36,954 bases of DNA. It comes from SKVR01 sp037441525 (GTDB lineage: Bacteria; Bacteroidota; Bacteroidia; Bacteroidales; UBA7960). The stretch covers positions 1 to 36,954 of the forward strand of contig JBBISA010000041.1 of NCBI GenBank assembly GCA_037441525.1, in the 5' to 3' direction. Every line of letters begins with the position of its first letter. The stretch's first letter is position 1. Made by a program: the position numbers and the translations under genes. A model generated the notes under the pieces. It did no database searches and was not told the DNA's origin. It worked only from the letters and a program-made list of their open reading frames with translations. Below, in pieces: positions 23,021-33,586 of this stretch.

Positions 23021-26000
23021 ATGGGGTTTAGTATAACAAAAATGGCAGTTGGTATATACTGTTTCATCAGGAAGCAGGCAGCAAAATTCTTTGTTGTGCC
23101 TGAAATTTCTTTTGATTATGTAGTCCCTTTTCCTTCGCAACCATATTTTGGACGTTTAAAACCAGTCTGGATTAAGACAAACATCGCTATCATTGCAATT
23201 ATGGGGATGCATTATGTTGCAATTGCACAAAATTGCACCCCCGGAACAACTTCATTCGATATTAACCTTTCCTCATCTCCAACAGCCACATGGCAAACAC
23301 CACAATCGGTAACGCCCAACGGGCAATGCTGCGGAGCACCCGGCAATCACAGGTGTATGGAGTTCGTGGTTAGGCTGCATCCAGGGGCCAATGCTATAAG
23401 CATAGTATTTACTGTTCCTACCGGAAGTGTTTACTATCAGGTGAATTGCGGTCCGGCTCAACCGGTAAAATCCAATACAGTTAATATTTGTTTTGGCCAG
23501 GGAGATGTAGGGCCACATTATATTTCCTTTTGCCGCAATGGCACTCCATCTTATGAGTTTACTGTGTATTCCATCAAGAATGACATGGAAGTTACCCTGA
23601 ATCCCTTTGCCCCTGTTTGTGAATCTGCTATGGGATTTATGCTTACCGGCGGCTCGCCGCCTGGGGGCACCTATTATATAAATGGTGAAGCTTCTCCATT
23701 TTTCCTGGTTGGGCAGCGCGGCCCTGGCAACCATGAAATTACCTACGTTTACACTGATCCGGTAAAAAATTGCTCGGGGTTTGCAACTCAAATTTTAAAA
23801 GTTTTGCCTTTGCCTCAGATTACCTGGGCAACCAACCAATTCTGTAATTATGAAGGTTGGAGGCCCTTAAATGGAGCGAGTCCCGCAGGTGGGCTTTATA
23901 CGGGCAATTGGGTGTCGAACAACAGTTTTAACAGTAGTGCCGTTATACCCGGCTTATATCCTGTTTCCTATTCTTATACTGATACTCATGGTTGTTCCAA
24001 TACCTCGCAGGGATGGGTAAGAATAAACGAAACGCCTTTGGCAGATGCGGGAGCTGATCAAACCATAACAAGTGGGACCACCGTTACGCTCAATGGTTCG
24101 GCAACTCCTGATGCCACTTACAGCTATGCCTGGGAGCCAGTAAGTTATTTAACCACTCCCAATCAACAAACTACACAAACGATTCCCCTCGAGGCATCAA
24201 GAGTATTTAATCTTACAGTAACCAATACCACTACCCAATGTAAAGCCAAAGACCAGGTTCAGGTAAATATAATTAATGGCGATATTCAAATTACTGATTT
24301 GGTGGGATTGCCATCTTCTATTTGCGTAGGGGGTGAGTCGCAACTATGGGTGCTTCCAGGGGGTGGTTCAGGCAACTATTCCTATTATTGGGAAGCAGAC
24401 CCGCCCGACGCACCAAATTTCCCAACAACTGTAAAATATCCACTTGCACGACCAAGCCAAACCACGGTATATACAGTTACCGTTACCGATAATTTAAACC
24501 CGTTAAACAAGATTTCCATGTCGATGGTGCTAACGGTGAATCCCATACCGCAGGTAAGCCTTGACCTTCCGGCCGCTGTTTGTGCCAATACACCTAATTT
24601 CGCTCTAACCGGCGGTTTGCCAATTGGTGGCAGGTATTATATGCTGGATATGAGTGGTAATGTTTTAAATCTACCATACATTAATTTCTCCAATTTCTTA
24701 CCCAACGATATAGGCGTAGGCAAGTACCAGGTAATGTACGAGTATACCGACCCTAATACCGGGTGTAAGAACCGTGTCATAAAACCCTTTGAAATTTTAC
24801 CTTATGTAAATGCGCAGTTTTATGCAAGCCGCGACGATCTATGCGTTTCCAATGAAGTGAAAATCGCCAATCATTCAGTTGGTAATGTAAACTATTTCTG
24901 GGATTTTGGCGATGGTACAACATCCAATACATCACAAAGTACCTTTAATCATACATTTCCTCTTACACCCCAGATTAAAGATTATACCATCCGGTTGGTA
25001 GCATCTCATACAACAGCTAACTGTAGCAGCAGCCGACAACGTACCGTTAAGGTTTATCCGCCAGTGGTGGCTGATTTTACTGCAACTGCCACAACAGGTT
25101 GTTCTGATCTTGAAGTTAAGTTCGAAAACACATCATCAGGCCCCATCCTTTATCATCTTTGGAATTTTGGCGATGGTACGTTTTCTATTCAACCCAATCC
25201 AACCAAAGTTTTTATGAACTATTCCGACAAGGATACGATTTTCTATGTCTCTTTAACGGTAATGTCCACCAATAATTTTTGCTTCTCTACGCGTACCATA
25301 CCCATTACAGTATATCCGGCCATTAAAGCTGGGTTTGGCTTGACCTCAGTGGCTGGTTGCCACCCTTTCGAAGCCCGGATATCAAATTTGTCGTTCGGGG
25401 CAAAGCAATACGCGTGGGATTTTGGAAATGGTCTCACCAGCAATCTCCCCGAACCTGGAGTAATTATCTTCAGCAATCTTACCAACAATGTTATTCAATA
25501 CACCATAAAACAGGTTGTAAGAAACCAGCACTGTATCGATTCATTTGAACAGGTTATTGATGTTTACCCGGTTGTGAGAGCGGCTCTCGATGTATCTGTT
25601 TCTGAAGGTTGCAGCCCGGTTGAGGTAACCTTCACTAATCTGTCAACTCCAACGGCAACCCATGTTTTATGGGATTTTGGCGATGGGGGATCGTCGGCAT
25701 CTGATAGTACTGTTGTTCATATTTTTGAGAACAATACCGATCAAACCATTACCTATACAGTGTGGTTGAAAGTACGTTCCGGAGAGTTTTGCCGCGATTC
25801 AGTAAGTATTCCCATCACAGTAAGACCTTACCTGCGGGCAGGTTTCGATTTTGCCCCGGCAGAAGCCTGCAACCCCCACAATATTATCATTAACAACAAC
25901 TCCCTGGGCGCGTCAACTTACAATTGGCAAATGGGGGATGGCACTACTTATACATCAGCAGGCCCCGTGCTTAGCCACCAGTATAACCACAACAACCCCA

Positions 26001-29000
26001 ACCCGTTAAATTACAGGATTCTGCTTACAGTTACCAATACCCAGGGCTGCAGGGACACCCTATCACGGGCCATCACTATTTTCCCAAAGATAATAGCCGG
26101 ATTTACAATCCCGGTAAACGAAGGTTGCACACCTCTGGAAATCGATTTTTCTAATACCACTGTCGGCGCATCACGACACCGGTGGGAGTTTGGCGACGGG
26201 GGTTCAACGATTGAAATTTCTCCCAGACACGTTTTTGAAAACACCTCCTTTACCCGCGACACTGTTTTTACTGTTTGGCTCTATTCAGAGTCTGAATACC
26301 TCTGCCGTGATAGTATAAGCCGTCAGATAAGGGTGTTTCCCAGAGTGAGGGCCAATTTTACCGTCAACGACAACAGAGGCTGTTCGCCCTTACTTGTTTC
26401 CATTGATAATCTCACGCAGGGGGCTTCGGCTTTCCACTGGAATTTCAGCAATGGCAACACATCAACCGACTCCGATCCAATTCTTACGCAGGTTTTCGAA
26501 AATAAAACCAGTGAAGTGGAGTCCTTCAGAATTTATCTTACCGCAACCAACGGAAATCATTGCCAGGATACTCTTTCGCGCATGGTATCCATTTATCCCG
26601 AGGTAAATATTTCCTATTCGCACGTGGTGGAAGGCTGTCAGCCTCTGGATGTTTCCATAAATAACCTTACCGAAAATGCCAATTATTATTCCTGGAATTT
26701 TGGAGATGGAATACTGAGCAACCAGTATTCACCACGACATATATTCAGCAATTTCGACCATCATTCTCCCACTGAATATAATTTAAGCCTCTATGCTTCG
26801 TCGGTTTACGGTTGTTTTGCATCGGCGTCATCGCAGGTAAGAGTTTTGCCCAAACCCGATGCACGGTTCAATGTGCTGAATTCGCCCGGTTGTTCGCCTT
26901 ATGAAATAGAAATTGAGCATCTTTCGCAGGGGGCAAATTTCTTTGAGTGGAATTTTGGCGACAGCCAGGATGTATTCAACCATTCCGATGCACGCATTAC
27001 TCACTCTTACAATCATGGATTCGGCAACGGGCCTGCTACCTTCAATATTACTCTATATACCGAAAACGGTTATCAGTGTGCTGATACCCTTGTGCAGAAA
27101 GCTGTTATTTATCCCAATATTAATGCATCTTTTACTACCAGCGTGGTTGAAGGGTGCCACCCGCTTACAGTTGAGTTTACCAACAACTCAACCGGTGCCA
27201 CGGCTATGGCTGCCTATGGCTGGCAATACGGAAACGGTTTTTCGTCGGGTACAGCCCTGGGTACTCACAGCCATACGTTTAATAACTTAAGTCATACCCG
27301 CGATACTGTTTTTACCGTTAGACTCACTGCTTACAACCAAAACGGATGCCACCACACCGACAGCATAAACATAAGAGTATTTCCAAAGCCAAAGGCCCAT
27401 TTCTCAGTACCCAACAATCCCGGATGTGCTCCTTTCGATGCCTTTATTTATAACCTTTCGCAAGGGGCAACCCAATATGCCTGGAATATGGGCAACGGCT
27501 CCACACAAAATACTGCCGACGCAACATTTACTCACAGATATTACCAGCCATCAACCGGCGGTCCTGGCAACTACATCATCAGACTCGATACTGAGAACCA
27601 GTATCAATGCACCGACAGCCACCAGGAACAGGTAGTCGTTTATCCTGAAATGGTGGTAGATTTTACCGCCGATGCCGAGGGGTGTAATCCTTTTACAGCA
27701 ACATTTACCAACCTGAGCAGTGGCGGAGAATTGTATTTGTGGGATTTTGGCAATGGCCTTACCTCGAAAGCCCGCAATGCCGAACAAACCTTTACCAATT
27801 ACAGCCACACCGATGCTGCAACTTATACTGTAAGCCTTAGCGTGGAATCAACATGGGGTTGTAAGGCCGATACCAGCATGGTTATTACAGTTCACCCTAT
27901 CCCAAAACCTTTGTTTGGAATAGAGCCTTTTTCAGGTTGCTCTCCATTTACCCCCGAGGTAGCCAATCTTTCGGCCGGTGGCACCAGGTACTACTGGAAT
28001 ATGGGCAACGACGGCTTTTACCGCAACGATGCCTCGTTTACCCATACCTGGAACAATCCTGAGCACGCACCGGTACTCTATCCGGTAACGCTTACCATTT
28101 GGAACGACTTCGGTTGCATGGATGAAGCCAGCCAGATGATAACCGTTTACCCCGAAGTAATTGCTGATTACACCACTACCGATGATATCTGGCAGGGTTG
28201 CTCCCCGCTTACCACCAAGTTTATCAATACTTCCATACGCTCCGATTCGAACCGGTGGACTTTTGGCGATGGTGGCAAATCAGGAAGTGCTGCTCCATTG
28301 TATGTTTTCCGCAACGAGGGGATTGATAATGTTACCTTCCCGGTTCATCTTACAGCAACCTCTTTATATGGCTGCAAGAATACCATTACCAGACAAATTA
28401 CGGTTTTCCCTTCGCCCAAGGTCGATTTTTACGGAACTCCCGAGTGGCAACCCTACCCCAATACAACCATAACTTTCCGCAATGCTACCAATCCGGGGCA
28501 CTGGAATTTTCTGTGGGAGTTTGGCGATGGCAACAATACCACTACAACTTCGCGCAACCTGCTCGATCATAGCTATGTTTGGGACGAAAGCGATATGAGC
28601 ACAAAGGAGTATGTTGTAGCCCTTATTGCCAGCAGCGAACATTGTTCTGACATGATGACCAAAACTTTCAGGATCACTTCCCCAGTACCTAAGGCTGATT
28701 TCACAACCACCCATTCGGGTTGCCAGCCATTTACCGTTCAGTTCAGCAATTTTAGCCAGTTTGCCCATACCTACCGCTGGATTTTTGATGATGGTGCCAT
28801 AAGTACCGATCCGGCTCCCCGCCATACATTTGTTGATCATGGCATATTTAACGTTTTGCTGGTGGCCATTGGTGATGGTGGTAGAGATACTACCTACCAT
28901 CCGGTTGAAGTTATCCAGAACCCCGAAGCATTGTTCTCTCTCGAAAAACCCATTGTTAGTATTCCGGAAGAGCCGCTGAGGCTTAGAAACCACTCCGTAA

Positions 29001-29482
29001 GAGCCGACCAGTACCTTTGGGATTTTGGCGATGGCAACTACAGTTTCGATTATGAACCTGAGCATTATTACACCGATTCAGGCATTTACAATATTACTCT
29101 GGTGGCAACCCGCAATTCGCAACCTGCCTGCCGCGATACCCTAATCCTAAAAAATGCCCTGAGAGTTGAAGAAACCTGTAAGATAATTTTCCCCAATGCC
29201 TTTAAGCCCAGCAAGGCGGGCCCCTCTGGCGGCAGCTACGACCTTAATAACCCATCCACCCAGGTGTTCCACCCGGTTTACGAAGGGGTTGAAGAATATG
29301 CTCTTGTAATTTATAACCGCTGGGGAGAACTCATTTTCCGCTCCGACGATATTACCAAAGGCTGGGATGGTTACCATAACGGACGCCTCTCGCAAATGGA
29401 TGTATATGTCTGGAAGGTTACCGGCCGCTGCCGCAATGGCCGCAGCATCATTATGGCCGGCGATGTAACGCTTTACAGGTAG
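23021..29482 (+). CDS. Giant PKD-repeat surface protein with type-B T9SS sorting domain
   Basis: This is a 2153-aa secreted protein. A hydrophobic export signal (IKTNIAIIAIMGMHYVAIAQ) ends near residue 70, but it is preceded by about 50 unusual residues. ATT at 23171 would give a classical signal start, so the true start is uncertain. Residues about 70-620 hold SprB-like beta segments with GGxPxGGxY motifs (TGGSPPGGTYY, TGGLPIGGRYY). From about 624 to 2000 I count 17 PKD-like modules of 85-90 aa, each with a W-x-[FM]-G-[DN]-G core (YFWDFGDGTTS, VLWDFGDGGSS, YLWDFGDGNYS) and mostly a GCxPxxVxFxN beginning. Residues about 2052-2153 are the gliding-motility-associated C-terminal domain (IFPNAFKPS, YNRWGELIF, GWDGYHNGR, MDVYVWKV), the type-B sorting signal of type IX secretion. 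An adhesin or matrix role is likely. Confidence 0.93.
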   Translation: MGFSITKMAVGIYCFIRKQAAKFFVVPEISFDYVVPFPSQPYFGRLKPVWIKTNIAIIAIMGMHYVAIAQNCTPGTTSFDINLSSSPTATWQTPQSVTPNGQCCGAPGNHRCMEFVVRLHPGANAISIVFTVPTGSVYYQVNCGPAQPVKSNTVNICFGQGDVGPHYISFCRNGTPSYEFTVYSIKNDMEVTLNPFAPVCESAMGFMLTGGSPPGGTYYINGEASPFFLVGQRGPGNHEITYVYTDPVKNCSGFATQILKVLPLPQITWATNQFCNYEGWRPLNGASPAGGLYTGNWVSNNSFNSSAVIPGLYPVSYSYTDTHGCSNTSQGWVRINETPLADAGADQTITSGTTVTLNGSATPDATYSYAWEPVSYLTTPNQQTTQTIPLEASRVFNLTVTNTTTQCKAKDQVQVNIINGDIQITDLVGLPSSICVGGESQLWVLPGGGSGNYSYYWEADPPDAPNFPTTVKYPLARPSQTTVYTVTVTDNLNPLNKISMSMVLTVNPIPQVSLDLPAAVCANTPNFALTGGLPIGGRYYMLDMSGNVLNLPYINFSNFLPNDIGVGKYQVMYEYTDPNTGCKNRVIKPFEILPYVNAQFYASRDDLCVSNEVKIANHSVGNVNYFWDFGDGTTSNTSQSTFNHTFPLTPQIKDYTIRLVASHTTANCSSSRQRTVKVYPPVVADFTATATTGCSDLEVKFENTSSGPILYHLWNFGDGTFSIQPNPTKVFMNYSDKDTIFYVSLTVMSTNNFCFSTRTIPITVYPAIKAGFGLTSVAGCHPFEARISNLSFGAKQYAWDFGNGLTSNLPEPGVIIFSNLTNNVIQYTIKQVVRNQHCIDSFEQVIDVYPVVRAALDVSVSEGCSPVEVTFTNLSTPTATHVLWDFGDGGSSASDSTVVHIFENNTDQTITYTVWLKVRSGEFCRDSVSIPITVRPYLRAGFDFAPAEACNPHNIIINNNSLGASTYNWQMGDGTTYTSAGPVLSHQYNHNNPNPLNYRILLTVTNTQGCRDTLSRAITIFPKIIAGFTIPVNEGCTPLEIDFSNTTVGASRHRWEFGDGGSTIEISPRHVFENTSFTRDTVFTVWLYSESEYLCRDSISRQIRVFPRVRANFTVNDNRGCSPLLVSIDNLTQGASAFHWNFSNGNTSTDSDPILTQVFENKTSEVESFRIYLTATNGNHCQDTLSRMVSIYPEVNISYSHVVEGCQPLDVSINNLTENANYYSWNFGDGILSNQYSPRHIFSNFDHHSPTEYNLSLYASSVYGCFASASSQVRVLPKPDARFNVLNSPGCSPYEIEIEHLSQGANFFEWNFGDSQDVFNHSDARITHSYNHGFGNGPATFNITLYTENGYQCADTLVQKAVIYPNINASFTTSVVEGCHPLTVEFTNNSTGATAMAAYGWQYGNGFSSGTALGTHSHTFNNLSHTRDTVFTVRLTAYNQNGCHHTDSINIRVFPKPKAHFSVPNNPGCAPFDAFIYNLSQGATQYAWNMGNGSTQNTADATFTHRYYQPSTGGPGNYIIRLDTENQYQCTDSHQEQVVVYPEMVVDFTADAEGCNPFTATFTNLSSGGELYLWDFGNGLTSKARNAEQTFTNYSHTDAATYTVSLSVESTWGCKADTSMVITVHPIPKPLFGIEPFSGCSPFTPEVANLSAGGTRYYWNMGNDGFYRNDASFTHTWNNPEHAPVLYPVTLTIWNDFGCMDEASQMITVYPEVIADYTTTDDIWQGCSPLTTKFINTSIRSDSNRWTFGDGGKSGSAAPLYVFRNEGIDNVTFPVHLTATSLYGCKNTITRQITVFPSPKVDFYGTPEWQPYPNTTITFRNATNPGHWNFLWEFGDGNNTTTTSRNLLDHSYVWDESDMSTKEYVVALIASSEHCSDMMTKTFRITSPVPKADFTTTHSGCQPFTVQFSNFSQFAHTYRWIFDDGAISTDPAPRHTFVDHGIFNVLLVAIGDGGRDTTYHPVEVIQNPEALFSLEKPIVSIPEEPLRLRNHSVRADQYLWDFGDGNYSFDYEPEHYYTDSGIYNITLVATRNSQPACRDTLILKNALRVEETCKIIFPNAFKPSKAGPSGGSYDLNNPSTQVFHPVYEGVEEYALVIYNRWGELIFRSDDITKGWDGYHNGRLSQMDVYVWKVTGRCRNGRSIIMAGDVTLYR

Positions 29483-29489
29483 GGAAACC

Positions 29490-32342
29490 CTATTTCTTAG
29501 CCTGCTCCAGCGCTTCGCGCAGGAACGATGCAGTGTGGCCGCAGTTGTTTTTAACTATCTGGGCAGGGGTGCCGGTGCAGATGATCTCTCCGCCACGGTG
29601 GCCACCATCGGGCCCCAGGTCAATGATGTAGTCGGCAACTTTTATTACATCAAGGTTGTGTTCGATTATCAATACCGTATTGCCCCGGTCGGCGAGCCTG
29701 TTAAGCACTTCCATTAAAACCCTTACGTCTTCAAAATGGAGGCCGGTTGTGGGTTCATCGAGTATGTAAAAGGTTTGCCCAGTGTCGCGGCGCGACAGTT
29801 CGGCAGCCAGCTTAACCCGCTGTGCTTCACCCCCTGAAAGGGTGGTACTGCTTTGACCCAGGGTTATATAGCCAAGCCCCACATCGCGCAGGGTTCTGAT
29901 CTTCTGTATAATGGCTGGTATATTTTCGAAAAACTCCACCGCATGGTCAATGCTCATGTTCAGCACATCGTTTATGGATTTTCCCTTGTAGCGCACTTCC
30001 AGCGTTTCGCGGTTGTAGCGTTTGCCCTGACAATCTTCGCATTGCACATGCACATCGGGCAGAAAGTTCATTTCAATTACCCTTACCCCGGCACCCTGGC
30101 AGGTTTCGCAGCGGCCACCCTTTACGTTGAACGAAAACTGTCCGGGTTTGTACCCGCGTATCATTGCTTCCGGAAGGGCTGAAAACAACTTGCGTATCTC
30201 ATCGAAAACCTTGGTGTAGGTGGCAGGGTTTGAGCGTGGTGTGCGGCCAATGGGCGACTGGTCAATTTCCACAACCTTATCGATATGCTCCATGCCCTTT
30301 ATCTCATCGTAGGGAAGGGGTTTTTTGTCGGACCGGTAAAAATGCTGACTCAGAATAGGGTAGAGGGTTTCGTTGATAAGTGTTGATTTGCCGCTTCCCG
30401 ACACCCCGGTAACACAAATCAGCATCCCAAGCGGGATGTCAACTTTTACCTTTTTTAGATTGTTGCCGCGGGCGCCGGTAATGGTGAGCTTGTGCCCGTT
30501 TCCGCCACGAAGTTTTTGTGGTACCGGTACATCCTTTTCCATGCGCAGGTACTGGGCGGTGATCGATTTTTTCTGCATCAGTTCCATGGGTGTTCCCTGA
30601 GCAACAATTTTCCCGCCGTGCAAACCGGCTCCCGGGCCAATGTCAATAACAAAATCGGCAGCGAGGATCATGTCGCGGTCGTGCTCAACCACAATTACCG
30701 AGTTACCGATGTCTCGCAGGCTTTTGAGCGACTCAATGAGTTTATGGTTGTCGCGCTGATGCAGGCCAATGCTGGGTTCATCCAGAATATAAAGCACCCC
30801 GGTAAGTTTCGACCCTATCTGGGTTGCCAGCCTTATGCGCTGACTTTCGCCCCCCGACAGTGTGCGGGCGGGGCGGTCGAGGCTCAGATAATCCAACCCT
30901 ACGTCGAGCATAAAGCCAAGGCGGGTGTTTATTTCGCGCAGAATTTCACTGGCAATCTGCAGCTTGCGGCTGTCGAGAGTGGTATGAAATTCATCGATGG
31001 TGTTTTTAAGGCTTACAAGGTCCATGCGGGCCAGGTCGGCAATGTTGTAATTGCCCAGGCGGTAATGGAGTGATTCTTTTTTCAGCCGCTGGCCGTTACA
31101 TTCCGGACAAATTTTCTGCTGCATAAATTCACCGGCCCATTTTTTTACCGACCCCGACGGGCTCTCTTCATACTGGGCGGTGAGGAAATTTACAATCCCC
31201 TCGAAATTCAGATTGTAGGATTGGGTAATCCCCAGGTTGGTGTTTTTTACTCTGAACACTTCGGATGTACCAAACATGATATCGCTGATGCCCTCATCTG
31301 GAATCTCACCCATGGGGGTATCGAGAGTGAAGCCGTGTTTCATGCCAATGGCTTCGAGTTGTTTGGTGATCCAGGGGTTTTTGGTGTCGGAAAGTGGCGC
31401 CAGCCCGCCACGGTTAATCGACAGTCTTTTATCGGGCATCACTTTATCGAGGTCCATTTCGCTTACATGCCCCAGGCCATTGCAGGCAGAACAGGCTCCA
31501 TAGGGCGAATTGAAAGAGAAAGTATTGGGTTCGGGCTCTTTGTAGGCCACCCCCGACACCGGACACATAAGGTTTTTGCTGTAGTGCGACACGTCGCCGG
31601 TGTTTTCGTCGAGCAGCGTAATCATACCCTTGCCGTGCTTCATGGCTGTTTGCACCGACTGTACAATGCGGGTGCGCTGTTTTTCATCTACCACAAGCTT
31701 ATCCACCACCAGTTCAATATCATGAATTTTGTAGCGGTCCACCTTCATGTTGGGGGCTATTTCGCGCACAACCCCGTCAACCCTTGTTCTGAGAAAGCCC
31801 TGCCGTTGCATAAACTCGAAAAGTTCGCGGTAATGCCCTTTCCGCCCTTTTACCAGCGGGGCAAGCAACAACATGGTTTTGCCGGTGAATTTTTCGATGA
31901 TCAGGTCAATGATCTGGCTCTCGTTGTATTTTACCATTTTTTCGCCGGTTACATACGAATAGGCATCGGCGCTGCGGGCATAGAGCAACCGCAGAAAGTC
32001 GTAGATCTCTGTTACGGTGCCAACTGTTGATCGGGGGTTTTTGCCAGTGGTTTTTTGTTCGATGCTGATAACGGGGCTCAGGCCGTTTATTTTATCCACG
32101 TCGGGCCTTTCGAGGGTGCCCAGGAACTGGCGTGCGTAAGCCGAAAAGGTTTCAATATAGCGGCGTTGGCCTTCGGCATAAATGGTATCGAAAGCCAGCG
32201 ACGATTTTCCCGAACCACTTAAACCGGTTATTACCGTTAAGGTATCGCGGGGGATCTGTATATCGATGTTCTGAAGATTGTGTTCACGGGCTCCGTAAAC
32301 TTCGAGCCAGTCGGTATATTGGGCGGGCAATGATTGCGGCAT
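29490..32342 (-). CDS. uvrA: Excinuclease ABC subunit A
   Basis: UvrA is the ATPase that finds damaged DNA in nucleotide excision repair. It has 950 aa from the ATG at 32342. An ATG at 32387 lies upstream of the promoter box and is rejected. It has two ABC modules: Walker A ITGLSGSGKSSLAFDTIY (residues 38-55) and GVSGSGKSTLINETL (about 646), signatures LSGGESQRIRLA and LSGGEAQRVKLAAELS, and Walker B YILDEPSIGLH and YILDEPTTGLH. Zinc fingers are CPVSG...CSACNGLG, where the usual second Cys is Ser, as in other Bacteroidota, and CETCQGAG...CEDCQGKR. The gene is convergent with the giant gene, with only 7 bp between stops. It ends in TAG. Confidence 0.97.
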   Translation of the reverse strand: MPQSLPAQYTDWLEVYGAREHNLQNIDIQIPRDTLTVITGLSGSGKSSLAFDTIYAEGQRRYIETFSAYARQFLGTLERPDVDKINGLSPVISIEQKTTGKNPRSTVGTVTEIYDFLRLLYARSADAYSYVTGEKMVKYNESQIIDLIIEKFTGKTMLLLAPLVKGRKGHYRELFEFMQRQGFLRTRVDGVVREIAPNMKVDRYKIHDIELVVDKLVVDEKQRTRIVQSVQTAMKHGKGMITLLDENTGDVSHYSKNLMCPVSGVAYKEPEPNTFSFNSPYGACSACNGLGHVSEMDLDKVMPDKRLSINRGGLAPLSDTKNPWITKQLEAIGMKHGFTLDTPMGEIPDEGISDIMFGTSEVFRVKNTNLGITQSYNLNFEGIVNFLTAQYEESPSGSVKKWAGEFMQQKICPECNGQRLKKESLHYRLGNYNIADLARMDLVSLKNTIDEFHTTLDSRKLQIASEILREINTRLGFMLDVGLDYLSLDRPARTLSGGESQRIRLATQIGSKLTGVLYILDEPSIGLHQRDNHKLIESLKSLRDIGNSVIVVEHDRDMILAADFVIDIGPGAGLHGGKIVAQGTPMELMQKKSITAQYLRMEKDVPVPQKLRGGNGHKLTITGARGNNLKKVKVDIPLGMLICVTGVSGSGKSTLINETLYPILSQHFYRSDKKPLPYDEIKGMEHIDKVVEIDQSPIGRTPRSNPATYTKVFDEIRKLFSALPEAMIRGYKPGQFSFNVKGGRCETCQGAGVRVIEMNFLPDVHVQCEDCQGKRYNRETLEVRYKGKSINDVLNMSIDHAVEFFENIPAIIQKIRTLRDVGLGYITLGQSSTTLSGGEAQRVKLAAELSRRDTGQTFYILDEPTTGLHFEDVRVLMEVLNRLADRGNTVLIIEHNLDVIKVADYIIDLGPDGGHRGGEIICTGTPAQIVKNNCGHTASFLREALEQAKK

Positions 32343-32367
32343 AGCGGGGGTGCTTAAATTGAACCTG

Positions 32368-32375
32368 CAAAAGTA
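32368..32375 (-). promoter_or_regulatory. -7 promoter box for uvrA
   Basis: On the minus strand TACTTTTG (followed by CA) matches TAnnTTTG and lies 26 bp upstream of the ATG at 32342. Its position decides the uvrA start, because the upstream in-frame ATG at 32387 would not be transcribed from it. No LexA-like operator is obvious. Confidence 0.55.
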
Positions 32376-32554
32376 AGGATTAAGCACCTGAAAAGTTTTA
32401 CGGGGGTCATTAAAAAAGTAAAAGAGAACAAATCCCCTTGAATCTTCATCTGGGTATTAGAAATTGAACACAGATGACACTGATAATTATGATTAAAAAG
32501 TAAAAAAAGTGTGACTTTGCTAATGCGAAAATTCTTTCTCATGGCAGGAGAAGT

Positions 32555-33532
32555 CTAATTATCCATAGGGCTGGCAGCTTCCGAAGTAACCGGTGGCTCA
32601 AATCCGAAAAGACTTTCGCGGGTAATTTTAATATCGTAAACCATGCGGCTGCGGTTGGGCAGCGATGTTTGCCTTAGCCAGGGGTTAAGGAGCCGTATTT
32701 CTTTGTAGGTAACCTGGTGCAAATGGGCAAATTTTACCAGGTCGGTGATGGTAGTATCTACCTTAACCACATAGTGATCAACAGGATGATATAAGTCATC
32801 TGGCCTTATGACGTAGCCGTAGGCCATAGGGTTTTCAAAAATGGTTTTAATGGCCAGTATTCTGAAAACATATCGCGATGTTTCTTCATTGAGCCACAGA
32901 TCGTAATAACTTGACATTAGTTGCTGGTTGATCTGGCGGTTCAGGCCTGCCCGGCCCATGTTGTATGAAGCAGCGGCTGATGTCCAGCTCTGATAGGTCG
33001 AGTAAGCATCCTTCAGAAATTTTGATGCGGCGCGGGTGGCCTTTTCAACATGGTAGCGCTCATCAATTTCGTTGTTGATCTCCAGCCCCAGCTCACGGCC
33101 GGTAGTTTGCAGTATTTGCCAGAAACCTGCTGCACCTGCCGGCGATACAACGTTCATTAATCCGCTTTCTATTAGGGCAAGGTATTTAAAATCGTCGGGG
33201 ATGCCCTCTTCGGCAAGAATAGGTTCAATAACGGGAAACCATCTGTTGGCGCGTTTAAAAAACTGAATGGTTTGCGATTGCCAGTAGGTATTTACCAGTA
33301 ACTCGCGGTCGAAGCGTTCGCGTACATCAAAATTATGAATGGGAACATGCTCCCCGGCAAAGGTAAGCTCATCGGGGATGGGCATTGAATAAACCCTGTA
33401 GGTGTGGCTGCCAGGTTCGGCAATTGCCGCTGCTTGCTCAGGCGTTTCGATAAACGATGTGAAGGATAATATTTTGGCGAAGAAGAAGAATATTACGGGA
33501 GTTGTAAATACAAACAGGATTCTTTTAAACAT
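32555..33532 (-). CDS. MltD-like membrane-bound lytic transglycosylase
   Basis: This is a peptidoglycan lytic transglycosylase with an SLT (lysozyme-like) domain, 325 aa. The N-terminal helix (ILFVFTTPVIFFFFAKIL) exports or anchors it. The SLT domain runs from about residue 95 to 225: EEGIPDDFKYLALIESGL with catalytic Glu122, SPAGAAGFWQILQTTGRELGL, ERYHVEKATRAASKFL, and AAASYNMGRAGLNRQ. After a YHPVDHY link comes a short LysM-like region (TDLVKFAHLHQVTYKEIRLLNPWL, residues about 265-288, split by eye). It cleaves glycan strands to 1,6-anhydromuropeptides during wall turnover. It has its own -7 box and ends in TAG. Confidence 0.9.
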   Translation of the reverse strand: MFKRILFVFTTPVIFFFFAKILSFTSFIETPEQAAAIAEPGSHTYRVYSMPIPDELTFAGEHVPIHNFDVRERFDRELLVNTYWQSQTIQFFKRANRWFPVIEPILAEEGIPDDFKYLALIESGLMNVVSPAGAAGFWQILQTTGRELGLEINNEIDERYHVEKATRAASKFLKDAYSTYQSWTSAAASYNMGRAGLNRQINQQLMSSYYDLWLNEETSRYVFRILAIKTIFENPMAYGYVIRPDDLYHPVDHYVVKVDTTITDLVKFAHLHQVTYKEIRLLNPWLRQTSLPNRSRMVYDIKITRESLFGFEPPVTSEAASPMDN

Positions 33533-33578
33533 ATCAAACGAAAATTTGCGAACCGACCTACATTGAACTAAACTCTTG

Positions 33579-33586
33579 CAAATCTA
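33579..33586 (-). promoter_or_regulatory. -7 promoter box for the lytic transglycosylase
   Basis: Minus-strand TAGATTTG matches TAnnTTTG and lies 47 bp upstream of the ATG at 33532, with a TTTG at 33602-33605 as a possible, rather close, -33 element. Confidence 0.4.

Noticed and set aside
28364..29065. Long minus-strand frames opposite the PKD giant and uvrA
   Set aside because: They mirror the codon pattern of strongly supported genes on the other strand and show no recognisable motif.
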